Below, one piece after another: positions 44,103 to 56,311 of a DNA stretch of 64,000 nt. Under the pieces are notes generated by a model. That model was not told the origin of the DNA. It saw only the letters and a program-made list of their open reading frames with translations, and made no database searches. The position numbers were made by a program, and so were the translations under genes. The DNA comes from Micropterix aruncella (lineage: Eukaryota > Arthropoda > Insecta > Lepidoptera > Micropterigidae): contig OX155960.1 of the NCBI GenBank assembly GCA_944548615.1, positions 31,881,177-31,945,176 on the forward strand, in the 5' to 3' direction. Every line of letters starts with the position of its first letter. Within the stretch, counting starts at the first letter, position 1.

Positions 44103-46020
44103 GATAAGCTCATTATAAAGTTTCATTTTCGAGTTTCGAATTTCCGAGCTTTTGCCTCCTTTTTACTAAATTACTCTACGATTAAACGCCCGGGGAAGAT
44201 CGCAGTACCCAGAGTTGAAAACTTGGAATTGTATTATTTTTAAAACTTAGTTTAATAGCATGTTTCGCTGAGATATATTTTTGACATCTAAATTGATTAG
44301 GAACGTAGGAAAAATCAGTCAATCTGTTAAATAAAATCTTTTTAATCTCAGAGAAAACTCAGAGTACAGTCATATAACCTTCGACCTCAATTCTATCATC
44401 TATTTATGAATGGGAAACACTTTTGATATTTTATAATCGTCCGGAAATCGACCCTCTTCTAAAGAAATGTGAGTTATAGGTGTGTGATAGTGATGTCTTC
44501 GATAAAATGTCCTCGCCAGCAAATTCGGTAAGAATCTTTAGACTACAAAAAAGATCAATTCGCAATTTATTTACCATATCATCGCTAACATCTTGCAGGC
44601 CGTATTTCATTAAATCTGGTATCATGACAATGTATGCCGCTTATATATACCAGGGTGACATGTCTTCAAGAAAAAACATCAGCCCCACTCTAACTAATTC
44701 GGATGTTCATTCGCACGACACATGGAACAAACAAGATCTGCGTCCTTACAAAGTGCGAATAAGTAAGGTTAGAAATAATTTCTTGTAACAGTTCATTTTT
44801 TTTATAACAATATTCCATTGTGCGTCAGGGGTCTTGGAGACGTTCAATTTAAGAAAAAGGTCCAGGATATGCTTATTAAGAACCCATTGTATTCTGGTAA
44901 AGACTTCGATAGTAAGTATTGAATTTTATAATCTTCCGTAAATATTTTTATTACAATCTTTTTTATTTTTTTATTTCTTTCTAATTTAGACTATTTACAT
45001 TTCTAAATCCAATTATTTTGATCATCAAAGATGGATTGTAATATAAAAATTTATAGGGACTATTTCTATTGCGCCATTGTTATTGTTGTAATGTTATATT
45101 TGTAATATTTTTATTTGACTATTTTATAACTGACTGTTCGTTTTTATATTTGACTATCTGCAGTTTTTAGCAGTTCAAATTATTTTTAAAAGATTTTGAA
45201 TTTTTATTATAAATTTAATTATTAATTGTTGTAGAATTTAAAAGCATATTCAATATTTAAAAAAATAATTATACTACATAAGGTATAATACCACATAATT
45301 ATCAAAAAACAATTTCACTGTACCAAAATAGGGATCTCTACCAACTGGCTTATTTGAAAATTATAAAAATAAAAAAATAGATACGTGTAGCCTCTTTTTG
45401 CTTTGCTAAAGTAATACCCTGTGTTATCGGGGGATTACTGTTTTACACGGTGAAGTTTTCTCTTCGAAAATGCTTGTTCAGAACTATGCAGAATAGTCTT
45501 TTTGGAACTCTGCTAGTAGCAGGCAGAGGTCGCATGATACTGTTGGTGCATCCACTTCTGGATATCATTTTGGGAAATTTTCTCATAGTCGGCTGACATT
45601 AATCTCCTCCTCGTCAAATGGTCTTTATGAATTAGAACAGAACGTGGAATTTATGAGAACATTCATAGAACTATGCATAAAATGCTGATCCATAAGCTAA
45701 TCTTGCTGTCTTCGATATCTTGATGAGATAGCTCACTAGGAAAGCAATGAGACTCGAGTGGTACTGTAAACATACCGTAATTTTGTTGAATTACAAGGAA
45801 TATTGTTGAAACTCTATTACTCAATTATATGTGTCAACATTTTTCTTACAGTTAATACGGAAATACCAGTATACTGTAGATTCAACATGAATCATGTTTC
45901 TGGCTATAACCGTACGTATACTACTACATGCTGTCATGTTAGAGGCGAGATTTTAAGATCGCGGCATAATGAAATAACATTATGTTTTAACATTGCAACA
46001 AGTAGTCATATTGCAGTTTA
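44103..46020. other. AT-rich stretch, no gene recognised
   Basis: A 102-codon plus frame at 44480-44788 has a mirrored 64-codon minus frame and no recognisable family. Nothing else. Confidence 0.45.
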
Positions 46021-46852
46021 AGGATATTAGAATATAATCATTATAATGTTACAGTCGACAGAATTAACAATGTATAGTAAAGTCTTTCGCGATGTTTACG
46101 TATTCTTCCAAATTATATAAGACATTCATGGTGTGGTTAGTTTGAAGGACTCTGACTAGTTCAGTTCCCTTTAAATTTCTATGAGGTATTTACGTCAATA
46201 AATGGCATGACTTTTTGCCTCTCGTCTCGACTATACACTTGGTATCAGTGTTTCATCTCGTAAGAATGCAGAGTTTCAAAATGAGCCAGATCATGATATT
46301 TAACAAAGCAAATAGATCCGCAATATTCTTGGAAATTTTGATTTTATAAAGTCATTATTTTAACCGAACCAAGTAACCCAACATATGTATAAGATAGGTC
46401 ATGGTTAGTCAATGCCTTTGCGTCCTCGCTATTTTTTTTACGCTTCGCTCACGAGTACCAGTTAGGTGAGTGTGCATCAACTAGGTACACTTACTTGGTA
46501 CAGGGTGGACGTTGCAAAACAATGGCGTATTTATAACGATTACATAAATAAATAATCCATTATTATTATAAATATATATAGTATCCCATTAGTATTATTA
46601 ATATTTAATATAATAAATAATCCATTGTGAATAAGATGACAAATAATTTTTATTTGCAGAATTATGATTGACAAAAAAAAATATGTTTAGTGCCTTCCTT
46701 GGCGCATACCCTGCATAGTTAGTAGTGACGCAGTATAATTGGGTTTAAATTATTCTTATATTTCCTTGTATAAATGAAGTAAAACATAACTATCATTAAA
46801 TCTTTAAGCATTAATTACGGACATGCAATTTTCTTATTTTTGGTTTATATTT

Positions 46853-47245
46853 GAGGACACCAGGGGAAGAACGATGAATGTACAATTTTTTTTCTTTTTA
46901 AACTGAGTATGAGGAAATATGCGTTGTACCCATAAGAAAATTATGGCAAAATCGAATAGGAGATATCGATGATGGAACCGTCAAAAATGGACATTTTTGA
47001 AATAGCATGTTGGGGAAAAACGATGAGAATCGAATCGATTGTGGTGAAAATTGATGTATTATATACACATATTATAATGTTCTTAAGCAATAATATCAAC
47101 CTTAACTAAATATGACGTCAAATAATACTAAAATAACATATGACTCCTGCCCATGAACACCTTTGTATCCTTGCCTCAAATCTTTAAAGTCGTTTTTCTC
47201 AGTTACACAAAAACATAACCCTCATCGTTCTTCCCTGGTGTCCTC
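46853..47245. mobile_element. TIR element inside duplicon 1
   Basis: GAGGACACCAGGGGAAGAAC at 46853 and the inverse GTTCTTCCCTGGTGTCCTC ending at 47245, with about 24-bp TIRs (TIR length by eye). Non-coding interior of about 390 bp. No clear target duplication. Confidence 0.75.
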
Positions 47246-47249
47246 ATTT

Positions 47250-48960
47250 GTGTAAAAAAATGCATTTGAAAATCACAAAAGTTTTTGTTAGATTTAAAAA
47301 TCGTTTAAAATTTAAATTAAATACGTCAGCTCGCGCGACAACAAAAACATAAAATATAATTTACACCACAATCATATACAGTTTTCTAGGTATAGTTAGT
47401 CCTTTTGGGTATACTAGCATAATAATTATATAGATAGAGCTATATTTTTCACCTACCATTAATATTTTTTTGTATCAGTTATGTTTGTACAACAATCTGC
47501 ATATCCAGGTATTTTCTCTGTAAATTATTTAATAAAATACAGTATACAAAATTTATTGTTATTCCGCAATCTTTTCCAGATTTTTCCATTTTCTAAAACA
47601 ATATTTAATTTACCAAATTTTCTCTGTCTCTCAAATTACACAAATTACATAGTATACTTTTACTTAGTAACTGCTCCTTGCCGCACTTTTTTGCGCATGC
47701 GATGTGGCCACTACATTGGGTTTTTGCAACGCCCGATAAACCGATTATGTACTTGAGCTCAATATTAACTATTATAGTATTGCTAATAGAAAAAGAAATA
47801 GGCTTTATTTTGATGGGAATTAGATTAGACTTTGCCTAATGTTTTTTTATATGTTCAGTCACCAACCAAAAAATATTTAAAAATAACTTTTATGGTCAAA
47901 TATTTCAAAAGTTTCCAAAAATTTCATCTCTGTATTACCTTTGGTATTCATTTTTGTGATATTTTGTAAGCTGTAATTAATGTTAAATTACAATAAAGCA
48001 ATATAAAAGTCAGAAATTATTCCTAGATTGCCCTGGCGTGCAAATTGTTAATAAACAGTGTTCATTGTGAACATTGAAACTAATAATAAATAGATGATAG
48101 ATATATTGACTGAACAGTTAGGATATCTAACCTGTGTAATAAATAATAAAGATTGACAAAAAGAAGAGAAAAGATCGAGAAAGTAAAAACAAAAATGTAA
48201 AATCTAAACGATATTATGCGAAATAAATGGGTGATATTTATTTTGTAACCAGAAGCAGATACTAGCGTGAACTATTGAATCTAACATTTTAAAAGGTGCT
48301 CGATTAAAAATATATCGATTCAAAGGTAGACATTGAAAATGCTTTGCATCAACTACTAGATTTAATGCTTTCAAGTAGGTTACGCCAATATTTTACAAAA
48401 TACGCCCTGGCATTCTCCAAACTCTGGTTCAGTAAATTGAGTGCTCTCCAACTCTATAAAAAGATAATACTTTGCCACATTTACAACAATCACTATGATT
48501 TGCATAGGTCACAGTCAAGTCTAAGAACAAGACAATCCGCTGCCTAAAGTACCCTACAATTATATTACGATGTATGTATTATTGCGATGTATTATATGTC
48601 TCAACTGTAATCCTAATGACACAGTTTAACCCAATACTTCGATATGTAAAACTTAATTACAGATTAAAAATGACTATTTACGTTTTACTCTAATCACAAT
48701 TTTAATATTAGAACTTCTAGCTACCTAATAATATTATTGATTTAATCCGAGGTATTATAATTACCTAGTTACATTAATAATATTATTTCTTTTTCCACTA
48801 TGTTATTTACATTCCAATATTTGCATTATAAAGTTATTATTTACATTAGGTACTTGATTATATTATTTCTATTTATATCCTTGTAGTGTCTCTGACTAAT
48901 TTGCTTATTGATCCTAGGCATTGCGTAATTTTAGGCAGTAGATTCTGGTGTACTAGGCAA
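47250..48960. other. AT-rich DNA specific to duplicon 1
   Basis: No gene or classified repeat; not present in duplicon 2. Confidence 0.45.
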
Positions 48961-49261
48961 CCCCTTTGTATAGGTGCACTAAGCGAGGTGTAAGCTAGTA
49001 GTACAGTATCTAGTTTTACATAATACATTAAATATATCTTAGATTCTTAAGAATCATTATAGCACATTAAATACAATAACATTTCAACACGCAATAAACA
49101 CTTCCATTTGCACGGCTTATCAACGTTCTTCCTTTAATATTTTTCCACCCTGTACTTGCAATTTCGATTTGGTCTTTTTGTTGCAAATGTTACGCGCGAT
49201 AGCATACAAGACTCCTTCATGCATACTCCTAAATGTATGTGTGTGCGTCCGCTCTTCACAG

Positions 49262-49298
49262 TATAAAAGGGTAGCAACCACCAGTTTCAGGTATCATT
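49262..49298 (+). promoter_or_regulatory. Gene H core promoter
   Basis: TATAAAAG (49262-49269) and TCATT (49294-49298) 32 nt later. The sequence from TATA to ATG is almost identical in gene I. Confidence 0.8.
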
Positions 49299-49358
49299 CG
49301 TTTCAGAGCTCAGTAGTAGCCCTCGAGTCGAATACCAGTCACAACAAACCCTGCAAAT

Positions 49359-50493
49359 ATGTTCAAGCTGGTAAGTCTTTTATTAAATATATAAATGCGA
49401 TATTTGAAGTGATGATTATCAGCTGGTTTAGTATTTTAATATTTTTCTCAATTTCTTTATAGAGTTACATTTATGTTAACCTTTCTCTAAGTCTACTTTT
49501 CAATGAGTAAGATGTTTCAGCTGTTAAATAATCCCTTTTTTTAATTTTAAAACATATGTTTTTGTAATACATCGTCTTTACTTTTGATATTATTTTATTG
49601 GTTGTCTTTCGCAAATTACTTCATCAATATATATTTTAATTCGACTTATTATTTTTTAAATTAAATCCACCTTATTTCTTAGATCCTTCATACTACACCT
49701 TGTTGCATTATATTTTTTGCACAAAGTTTTCCGCGTTTATTCATTTGAAATCTTGATTATTGCTAGAAGAGACTCAATATTCACACAATTCTGAGTGTCA
49801 AAGATAATTTAATAAAAAATAGTTTTAATAATTTTCCTCATCGCTTAATTCAATAAATTTAATGGGTATCCTCAACGTCTACAATTTATCAGTTTTCATT
49901 TAGCTTTCTAAATTAGTTTAAATTCTTTGTCTTTATATAAAAAATCAAGATTATTCTCCAAAAGAAGTTAAAATTACACAATGACGATTTTTTGTTCCCT
50001 TCAATAACCATTTTATTTTATTGACTATCTTCTTTTTAAATGTAGTTATAGCGAAATTACGGAAATCATCTAGTTTAAACCGTATAATACATGGGCAACT
50101 CAAGAGACTCTATTCAATCATATTAGAGACCAAACCTTGTATGTTAAAAACTTTTAAGGGCAGAATTACATCGTATCGAATGGTTATAAACACAAAATGG
50201 TTGTTTCCATAAGTTATTGTGACTTTTTTTTCTTGCAGATCGTTCTTGCCGCCATCCTGGCTTTCGCCGCTGCCAAACCAGGCGCTCTCCTGGCCTCGCC
50301 GGCGATAGCCGCACCCATCGCATACAGCGCGTACAGCGCACCATACGCATACAACTCCGGATACTACTCCGGATACCCGTACTACTCCGGATCGTACGCG
50401 TACGCGGGCGCGTACCCAGGCTACAACAAATACCCCTACACGTACGGCTCAGTCGGATACAACGCACCCTTCACGTACGCCAACTACTTCTAG
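49359..50493 (+). CDS. Gene H: small secreted Ala/Tyr/Gly-rich protein, family 2
   Basis: Exon 1 (49359-49370) encodes MFKL with donor GTAAGT. Exon 2 (50239-50493) follows TTCTTGCAG and ends in TAG, giving 88 aa. The signal peptide is MFKLIVLAAILAFAAA, cleaved before KPGALL. The mature part has APIAYSAYSAPYAY, then YYSGYPYYSGSYAYAG and ends NAPFTYANYF. It is aromatic- and glycine-rich, with no chitin-binding R&R motif and no cysteines. Exon 2 is strongly GC-rich compared with its AT-rich intron (868 nt). Poly(A) signals AATAAA at 50624-50629 and 50707-50712. Tandem paralogue of gene I (four amino-acid differences). Probably cuticular or another extracellular structural protein. Confidence 0.9.
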
Positions 50494-50756
50494 ACGATCG
50501 CTCCGCTCACCCCACGCCTGGTATCCCTCTAATTCATAGAAGGTTTCCAGAAGTACTCCACATTGAATAGTTAACTGCAATCAACTGGAGTTTGCGTGAG
50601 GGTAACAATATTTCAATTTCGGGAATAAAGCTTTAATCATTCCAATTGTTGTACGGTTGTGACGTCAAAAATTAACTTGCTAATTGGATTGTAAATTTGT
50701 ATTTCAAATAAAGAACTTCAATAAAATATAAAATGTTTTTAGTTTTTTTTTTAATA

Positions 50757-50990
50757 ATAGCTATACTCGGCCACGCGTTGCTGTGGCCCTGGCTGTTTTT
50801 TTCAATAAAAGCATGTTTTTACCTGTCACAGGTGTGATATCAGTACAATAGGCGCGTATTCGAATGCAATGTTGTGACAAAATTTCAAAGCATTCGGCGG
50901 AGAACTTTCGAAGATTTATGGATAACTTGAACAGTGTCTTAGAGGCGAACGCAAGAGTAAAAAATCTGATTCGTTGCGGAGATCTGAACA
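50757..50990. repeat. Interspersed repeat following gene H
   Basis: TAGCTATACTCGGCCACGCG and GCGTATTCGAATGCAATGTT recur after gene I (57825-57995). The TAGCTNTAC.CGGCCA head resembles the other TAGCTG-headed repeats of this window. Confidence 0.55.
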
Positions 50991-51014
50991 TCAATTGCCG
51001 GGAAAGTTCACCCA

Positions 51015-51079
51015 CAATATGCCCAATACCCCAATATGCCCAATACCCCAATATGCCCAATACCACAATATGCCCAATA
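51015..51079. repeat. 17-bp minisatellite, four units
   Basis: Units starting at 51015, 51032, 51049 and 51066, consensus CAATATGCCCAATACCC. Variation at one position. Confidence 0.95.
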
Positions 51080-51375
51080 ATACAATTTATTAATGCTACA
51101 TGGACTTCGTCCAGACGTTGAGCACCCAACGAGAGAATGCAACAATAGTAGTAGGTACTTGTATTGACCATATACTAAAGATACTATAAAAATTCCATTA
51201 CTGATTACTACACGATATTGTTCAAATTAGGAGCCGAGTGCAAAAATCTAAACAAAAAAACTTAATTTCTAAAATTAATGTTAATTACGATAACATGGTC
51301 AAGGATATTGCAATCACGATTGGTCTCCTGTTCTCTATCTGCAAAATACAAATGAGGCTTATAATACATTCTACA

Positions 51376-51400
51376 CATAGTCATAGTCATAGTCATAGTT
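51376..51400. repeat. (CATAGT)n short tandem repeat
   Basis: About four units of TCATAG followed by TTTATTAATTCC, like the simple-repeat boundary of a transposon end. The remainder of 51080-51800 is AT-rich with nothing recognised. Confidence 0.6.
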
Positions 51401-51990
51401 TATTAATTCCAAAAAGTAGATACTGCGGAATGCGTTATTTTGCATTGTCGTAAAATTAATAATGAAATTAAGGTACTTATGGTTCAATAACCAAAAAAAA
51501 ATATTGTCTAGTTATTATTGTATTGTAACTTTTTTTTTAATATACTTTTTTAAATACTAAAAAAATTATCAATAGGTTTTTCCAGAATAATCAGCACTAG
51601 AGTAATCCTAAGATAACAAAATATAAAAACGAAATTACTCTAAAAGATTTTTTTTTAAAATACTGTAAAAGATATAAAATCAATCCATATCATATTATCG
51701 CATAGGTAATTAATTATTACAAAAAAAAATAATTCACCAATAAACAAATAGATTTCATGTATGCTATAATTACATTTTAAACTCAACAACAACCTTGTTA
51801 AATTCTTCTAAGCTATAGAGGGCATGGATGGCTAGGTTTCTTTTTATGCACTTCTTGAATGTCACCTCTTTGAGTTTTTTCATTTATGTTGGCAGCAGAT
51901 TGAAAAAAATTAAAGCCCAAATATAAAAAAGGTCTCTGGTATAAACCCAGCCGGACCTTTGGAATTACGATGTTATTCTTATTGAAAGTG

Positions 51991-52860
51991 TTATTTTCGT
52001 GAAAATTCGAGTGCTTTTCGTGGCCTTCCAAATTTGCTCTCGCATAAACTAAATATATATCGCATATATAAACACTGGTAAATAAATTCACATTTCCCGG
52101 TCGATATTTTTTTATTTTTAAAGATCGGAGCACAGTGATCACCTCTTTTTAACCCACATATAGTTCTGAGAGCAAGTTTTTGCAGAATAGACATACGATC
52201 ACTATCTGGTGCATTACCCCAGGTCAAAATAACATAAGCCATCTTCGAGTGAAAGCACGCATAGTATGTGCTCATTGCGGCTAATACGTTTTGAGAGTGA
52301 TGATGATTTGGGAATTTTCCTTATCTCCACAATTTGAGACCTATCTTTAAGGTATGATTTTAGTAAATCGAGAGTTCGGCCTCTAAATCCGTACAGTTCC
52401 AGTTTATGTAGAATAATATCATGATTGACAGAATCGAAAGCCTTGGACAAATCGCAGAATACCGCGAGCGGATTTATAGTGTTGTTCAAGGCATTTAAGA
52501 TAAGCTTCACTCGTTCCCCAATTGCCATGGTGGTTGATTTATGTTTTCTGAAACCAAACTAGTTATTGGATAGTATATTATTTTTATCCAAGAATTCTAA
52601 TAGACGGTTGAAAATTATTTTCTCGAAAACCTTTGCAAAACAAGGCACCAAAGATATTAGGCGAAAATTATTTGCTTCTGTTTCTGAACCTTTCTTATGA
52701 ATAGGAAGTGTTTTCGCTATTTTCATTCTAGAAGGAAATACTCCTAGTTTTAGGCAGCTATTTAAAACAGCAAACAATTTGGGTGTTATTACGGCTGACG
52801 CATTTTTTAAAAGTTTCATAGAATTCCCAAATGTCAGTCGCAGATTTATACTTCAAGTCT
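51991..52860 (-). pseudogene. LINE reverse transcriptase relic 1, catalytic core deleted
   Basis: On the minus strand, frames give GVFPSRMKIAKTLPIHKKG, NNFRLISLVPCFAKVFEKII and FLDKNNILSNN, then a TAG stop (52561-52559) where relatives have Gln in NQFGFR. Next come FGFRKHKST and FCDLSKAFDSVNHDIILHKL (RT palm motif A with its Asp). The YxDD-containing palm region is missing. After DRSQIVEIRK the sequence jumps, with a frameshift near 52280, to HSKMAYVILTWGNA and ILQKLALRTICGLKRGDHC, the region after the palm. CR1/Jockey-like, inactive. Confidence 0.8.
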
Positions 52861-53389
52861 TTTATACAGGAAATTAGCTCCGTTTCAGTAATTGGATAGA
52901 GATGCATAGATTCCGGGGCCGCTACTATATTATTGTCATTCTTTCTGGATGGCAGCGCCTTTATTATAGTCTTACAAGCATTAATAAAAAAGTCATTAAA
53001 AATGATCGCTTGTTCTTCTGGTTCCGTAACTCTTATATTGTCATGGATTACTTCAATTATATTGTTATGGTCATTGCCTATGTTTCTACTCTCTATTGAT
53101 AATTTTCTGTATATGATTTGTAGCCTGTATATGATTTGTAGAGTTTACTATTTCTTCTTTATTACTAATCCGTTTAATATATTTTAGATTACTTTGGTTA
53201 TTAATATGACTATTTTCTTTACCCGGATCATTTAAAAAAATACAATTATTATTTTATATTTCATTGATTTGTTTTTATTTTTTTTTGTATTTAAATTTCT
53301 TTTATACGTTAGGAAATTTATTTTAGTTACCTCTGTCTCAATTTGTTTTAAAATGTTTTAGAAACCCTAGCCCTGGAACGGGTTTATCC

Positions 53390-53838
53390 CCTTTGGGCGG
53401 CGTTGAACAGGCATGTTTTGCCATTGTATCGCAGACGATAATCATGAATGGCGGAAGTTTGTCAGGGCAGAGAGTCACAAAGTCTGTCAGGGCAGAGATA
53501 GCATTCGAGGTCCTCAAGCCTTCTCTAAAGCCGAATTGGTTATCTGAAAGGATGTTATTATCTACTAAGAATTTCACCAGTCTTTCAACCTTTTCAATTA
53601 TATTGGACATAGTATTTAATAACGAGATTGGTCTATAGTTATTGAGATCGAGTGAATCCCCACCCTTAATAATTGGGACAACCTTAGCGCATTTCAAATC
53701 ATCAGGAAATACACCACTTCTGAAACTGATATTTATTTTATGACTAATCGGTATGCTGAGGAAAACTTTAGACAGCTTAACAACATCTGAACTCAAACCA
53801 TCCCAACCAGCTGCAAACCTATTTTTAAGGTTCTCAAT
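53390..53838 (-). pseudogene. LINE reverse transcriptase relic 2, N-terminal RT part
   Basis: The minus strand reads AAGWDGLSSDVVK, SGVFPDDLKCAKVVPIIKGG, LNNYRPISLLNTMSNIIEKV and NNILSDNQFGFREGLRTSNA, the fingers/early-palm region of a CR1/Jockey-like RT. It ends before the motif A aspartate. It belongs to a different element copy than relic 1, since the sequence differs and the same RT region is repeated. Confidence 0.8.
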
Positions 53839-54586
53839 AACTTACAGGACTTCAATAGCATTAGTTGGCCTCAGGTGTACCTAGAGATGCCTGGTAGGAC
53901 ATGGCCTTCTACTATATACCCTTGACGACATACATACCTAATCACATATGTCGTCAAGTACTCACATCGCAGTTTATGGATAATATAATATAATCATTAT
54001 ACTAATGTTAATCGACAGAATTAACACTGTATAGTAAAATCCTCCACGATGTTTACGTATTCTTCCGAATTATATAAAACAATCATATTGAGGTTAGTTT
54101 CAAGGACTCTGTCGAATTCAGCTCCCTTTAGATTTCTATGAGGTATTTAGGTCATAAAATGACGTGACTTTTTGCTTCTTGTCTCTTAGATAATACACTT
54201 AGTTTCAGTGCTTTGTATTATCTCGTAAGAATGCAGAGTGTCGAGATAAGCCAGATCAAGATATACAACAAAGCAAATAGATCCGCAATATTCGGTTGAT
54301 TTTATAAAGTAATTATTTTAACCGAACCAAGTAACCCAACATATGTATAATAGGTCATGGTTAGCCAATACCTTTGCGTCCTCGCTATTTTTTTATGCTT
54401 CGCTCAGGAGTACCAGTTGGTTGAGTGTGCATCAACTAGGTACACTTATTTGGTACAGGGTGGATATTGCAAAACAATGGCATATTTATAATGATTAAAT
54501 AAATAACTAAAATATAGTAATATTTTTTTTTACTATATTTTAATTTATTTATTTACAAAAAATATTAAGGAATTACTTTTTTCAGA

Positions 54587-55272
54587 ATGATTATGCGTCA
54601 CTCCTATTTAGGCAGTGCATGTTGCAAGGAAAACGTCAAATTTATTTATTATTTATAATTTGAAATTTTAAGGTTTAGTTTTATAAAGATGTTAAGAAAT
54701 TGTTATTGCTATTTAAGAAAAATCTAAATAATATAAAATAAACAAAATAATCATTAAAAATCAGAATAATCATTCAATAATACTAGGAAGAGTATTCAAT
54801 AATAAGAGTAGTAGAAAATAATTATAAAATAATTTTAAGTAAAAAATATTAGTTATAAAAATAAAAATCTGAAGTCACTCTTCTTTACATACGGTCAATT
54901 TACAAGTATATTGTTAGAGATGTGAGGGTGTGTACATTGTATTTGTGTAGATGTGTTGCTATTTTTAAAATGACATGAGAATACTTTCATTTGCCGTTCT
55001 TCCTTTAATAAATTATCCAATGAATAAAACTTCTAATGAAAACGAAAATTTCGCGATATTTGCTCTTCTCTTTTCTGTTGGTACCTTTGAAGAGACGCGG
55101 TATATAAATAATATAGTTTATAAATAATATATTAAATATCAATAATATTGCATTAATATTGTAAATATTTAGTAAAATAAATAATATATTGCGAATGAGA
55201 TGATAAATAATTTTTATTTATAGAATTATGATTGACAAAAACATTTATATTCGGTGCCTTCCTTGGAGCAGG
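54587..55272. mobile_element. Possible TIR element, TGCGTCACTCC...CTTCCTTGGAGCAGG ends
   Basis: The left TATGCGTCACTCCTATTTAG...TTGCAAGGAAAAC is partly inverted at the right in GTGCCTTCCTTGGAGCAGG. The interior is AT-rich and non-coding. A reduced version is at 46550-46735 in duplicon 1. Confidence 0.45.
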
Positions 55273-55339
55273 CGCTGAAAATATTCTTCTTTTCCGATAT
55301 TCTTATCTACTTATGTTGGTATATCTGTCTGTCTGCCTA

Positions 55340-55915
55340 TCTGTCCGAGGAGCTTAATAGACCCCGACACCGTTTGACCGATTACTATGAATGTTGGCAC
55401 ATATATGTATTTTTTCATGGAGAAGATTTTTATGAAATCCGCTTTGTTGTAACTAACCACTTGATGGCGCTGCAGCACATCAACTTCTATACTGCTCAAC
55501 CGATGGCCTTGAAAATTGGTAAACATAGAGAGTTGTGCACGCATAGTAATGTCATGTTATTAACTTTAATGTAGCTCGCCACCAGATATCGCTGCTGCCC
55601 ATCATCTTCTATACTGCTCAAAACGGTTGCCATGAAAATTGGTATACATAGACATTTGAGCCCACATAACATTTTTGCGCCAATAACTTTATCGTACCTC
55701 GCCATCAGATGGCGCTGCAGCAGATCAACTTCTATACTGCTCAAAACGGTTGCCACGAAAATTGGTTTACATGTACATTTGAGCCCGCATAATATTTCTG
55801 CGCTATTAACTTTATTCTATCGCTGCACCACATCAACTTATACCGTTCAACCGATTGCCATGACAATTGGTATACATAGGTATTTGAGCACGAATATAAC
55901 ACAGGCAACGCCGAA
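55340..55915. repeat. ~121-bp tandem repeats, 4-5 diverged units
   Basis: Each unit holds (A/T)GGCGCTGCAGCA, then ATCAACTTCTATACTGCTCA, then TTGCCATGAAAATTGGTATA and an ATTAACTTTA end. The 'GCTGC' anchors fall at about 55466, 55590, 55713 and 55821. Translated fragments seen in several frames are a by-product. The first unit is the most eroded. Confidence 0.8.
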
Positions 55916-56214
55916 TTAAGCAATGTAGTGTAGTATCTAGTTTTATGCATAATAACATTAAATATATCTTAGATTCTTAGGAATCATTATAGTACAATTA
56001 CATTCCATTACATTCTAATTATATGCAATTACATTCCTATAATTATATCCCGCCCCGCAATAAACACTTACATTCGCACGACTTATCAACGTTTTTATTT
56101 TTTTTTTCCACCCTGTACTTGCAATTTCGATTTGATCTTTTCGTTGCAAATGTTACGCGCGATGGGATGCGAAATGCATACGCCAAAATGTATGTGTGTG
56201 TGTTCGCTTCACAG

Positions 56215-56251
56215 TATAAAAGGGTAGCAACCACCAGTTTTAGGTATCATT
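56215..56251 (+). promoter_or_regulatory. Gene I core promoter
   Basis: TATAAAAG (56215-56222) and TCATT (56247-56251), the same spacing and context as gene H. Confidence 0.8.
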
Positions 56252-56311
56252 CGTTTCAGAGCTCAGTAGTAGCCCTCGAGTCGAATACCAGTCACAACAA
56301 ACTCTGCAAAT

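Larger units (their letters stand above)
46021..50930 (+). repeat. Segmental duplicon 1 (contains gene H)
   Basis: 46021-46735 matches 53975-54530 and 55115-55270, and 48960-50930 matches 55915-57990. Shared anchors include ATTTACGTATTCTTCC-type words, TTTCTATGAGGTATTT, AACCCAACATATGTATAA, TATCTTAGATTCTTA, the whole gene, and GCGTATTCGAATGCAA after it. The middle, 46736-48959, has no match in duplicon 2. Confidence 0.85.

Noticed and set aside
49169..49462. 97-codon frame spanning gene H promoter, 5' UTR and exon 1
   Set aside because: Its ATG lies upstream of the TATA box and the frame runs into the intron; the duplicate in gene I is open for the same reason. The MFKL start agrees with all paralogues.
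50144..50467. Arg/Ser/Cys-rich antisense frame opposite gene H exon 2 (and the same at gene I)
   Set aside because: Shadow of the GC-rich coding exon on the other strand; no independent evidence.
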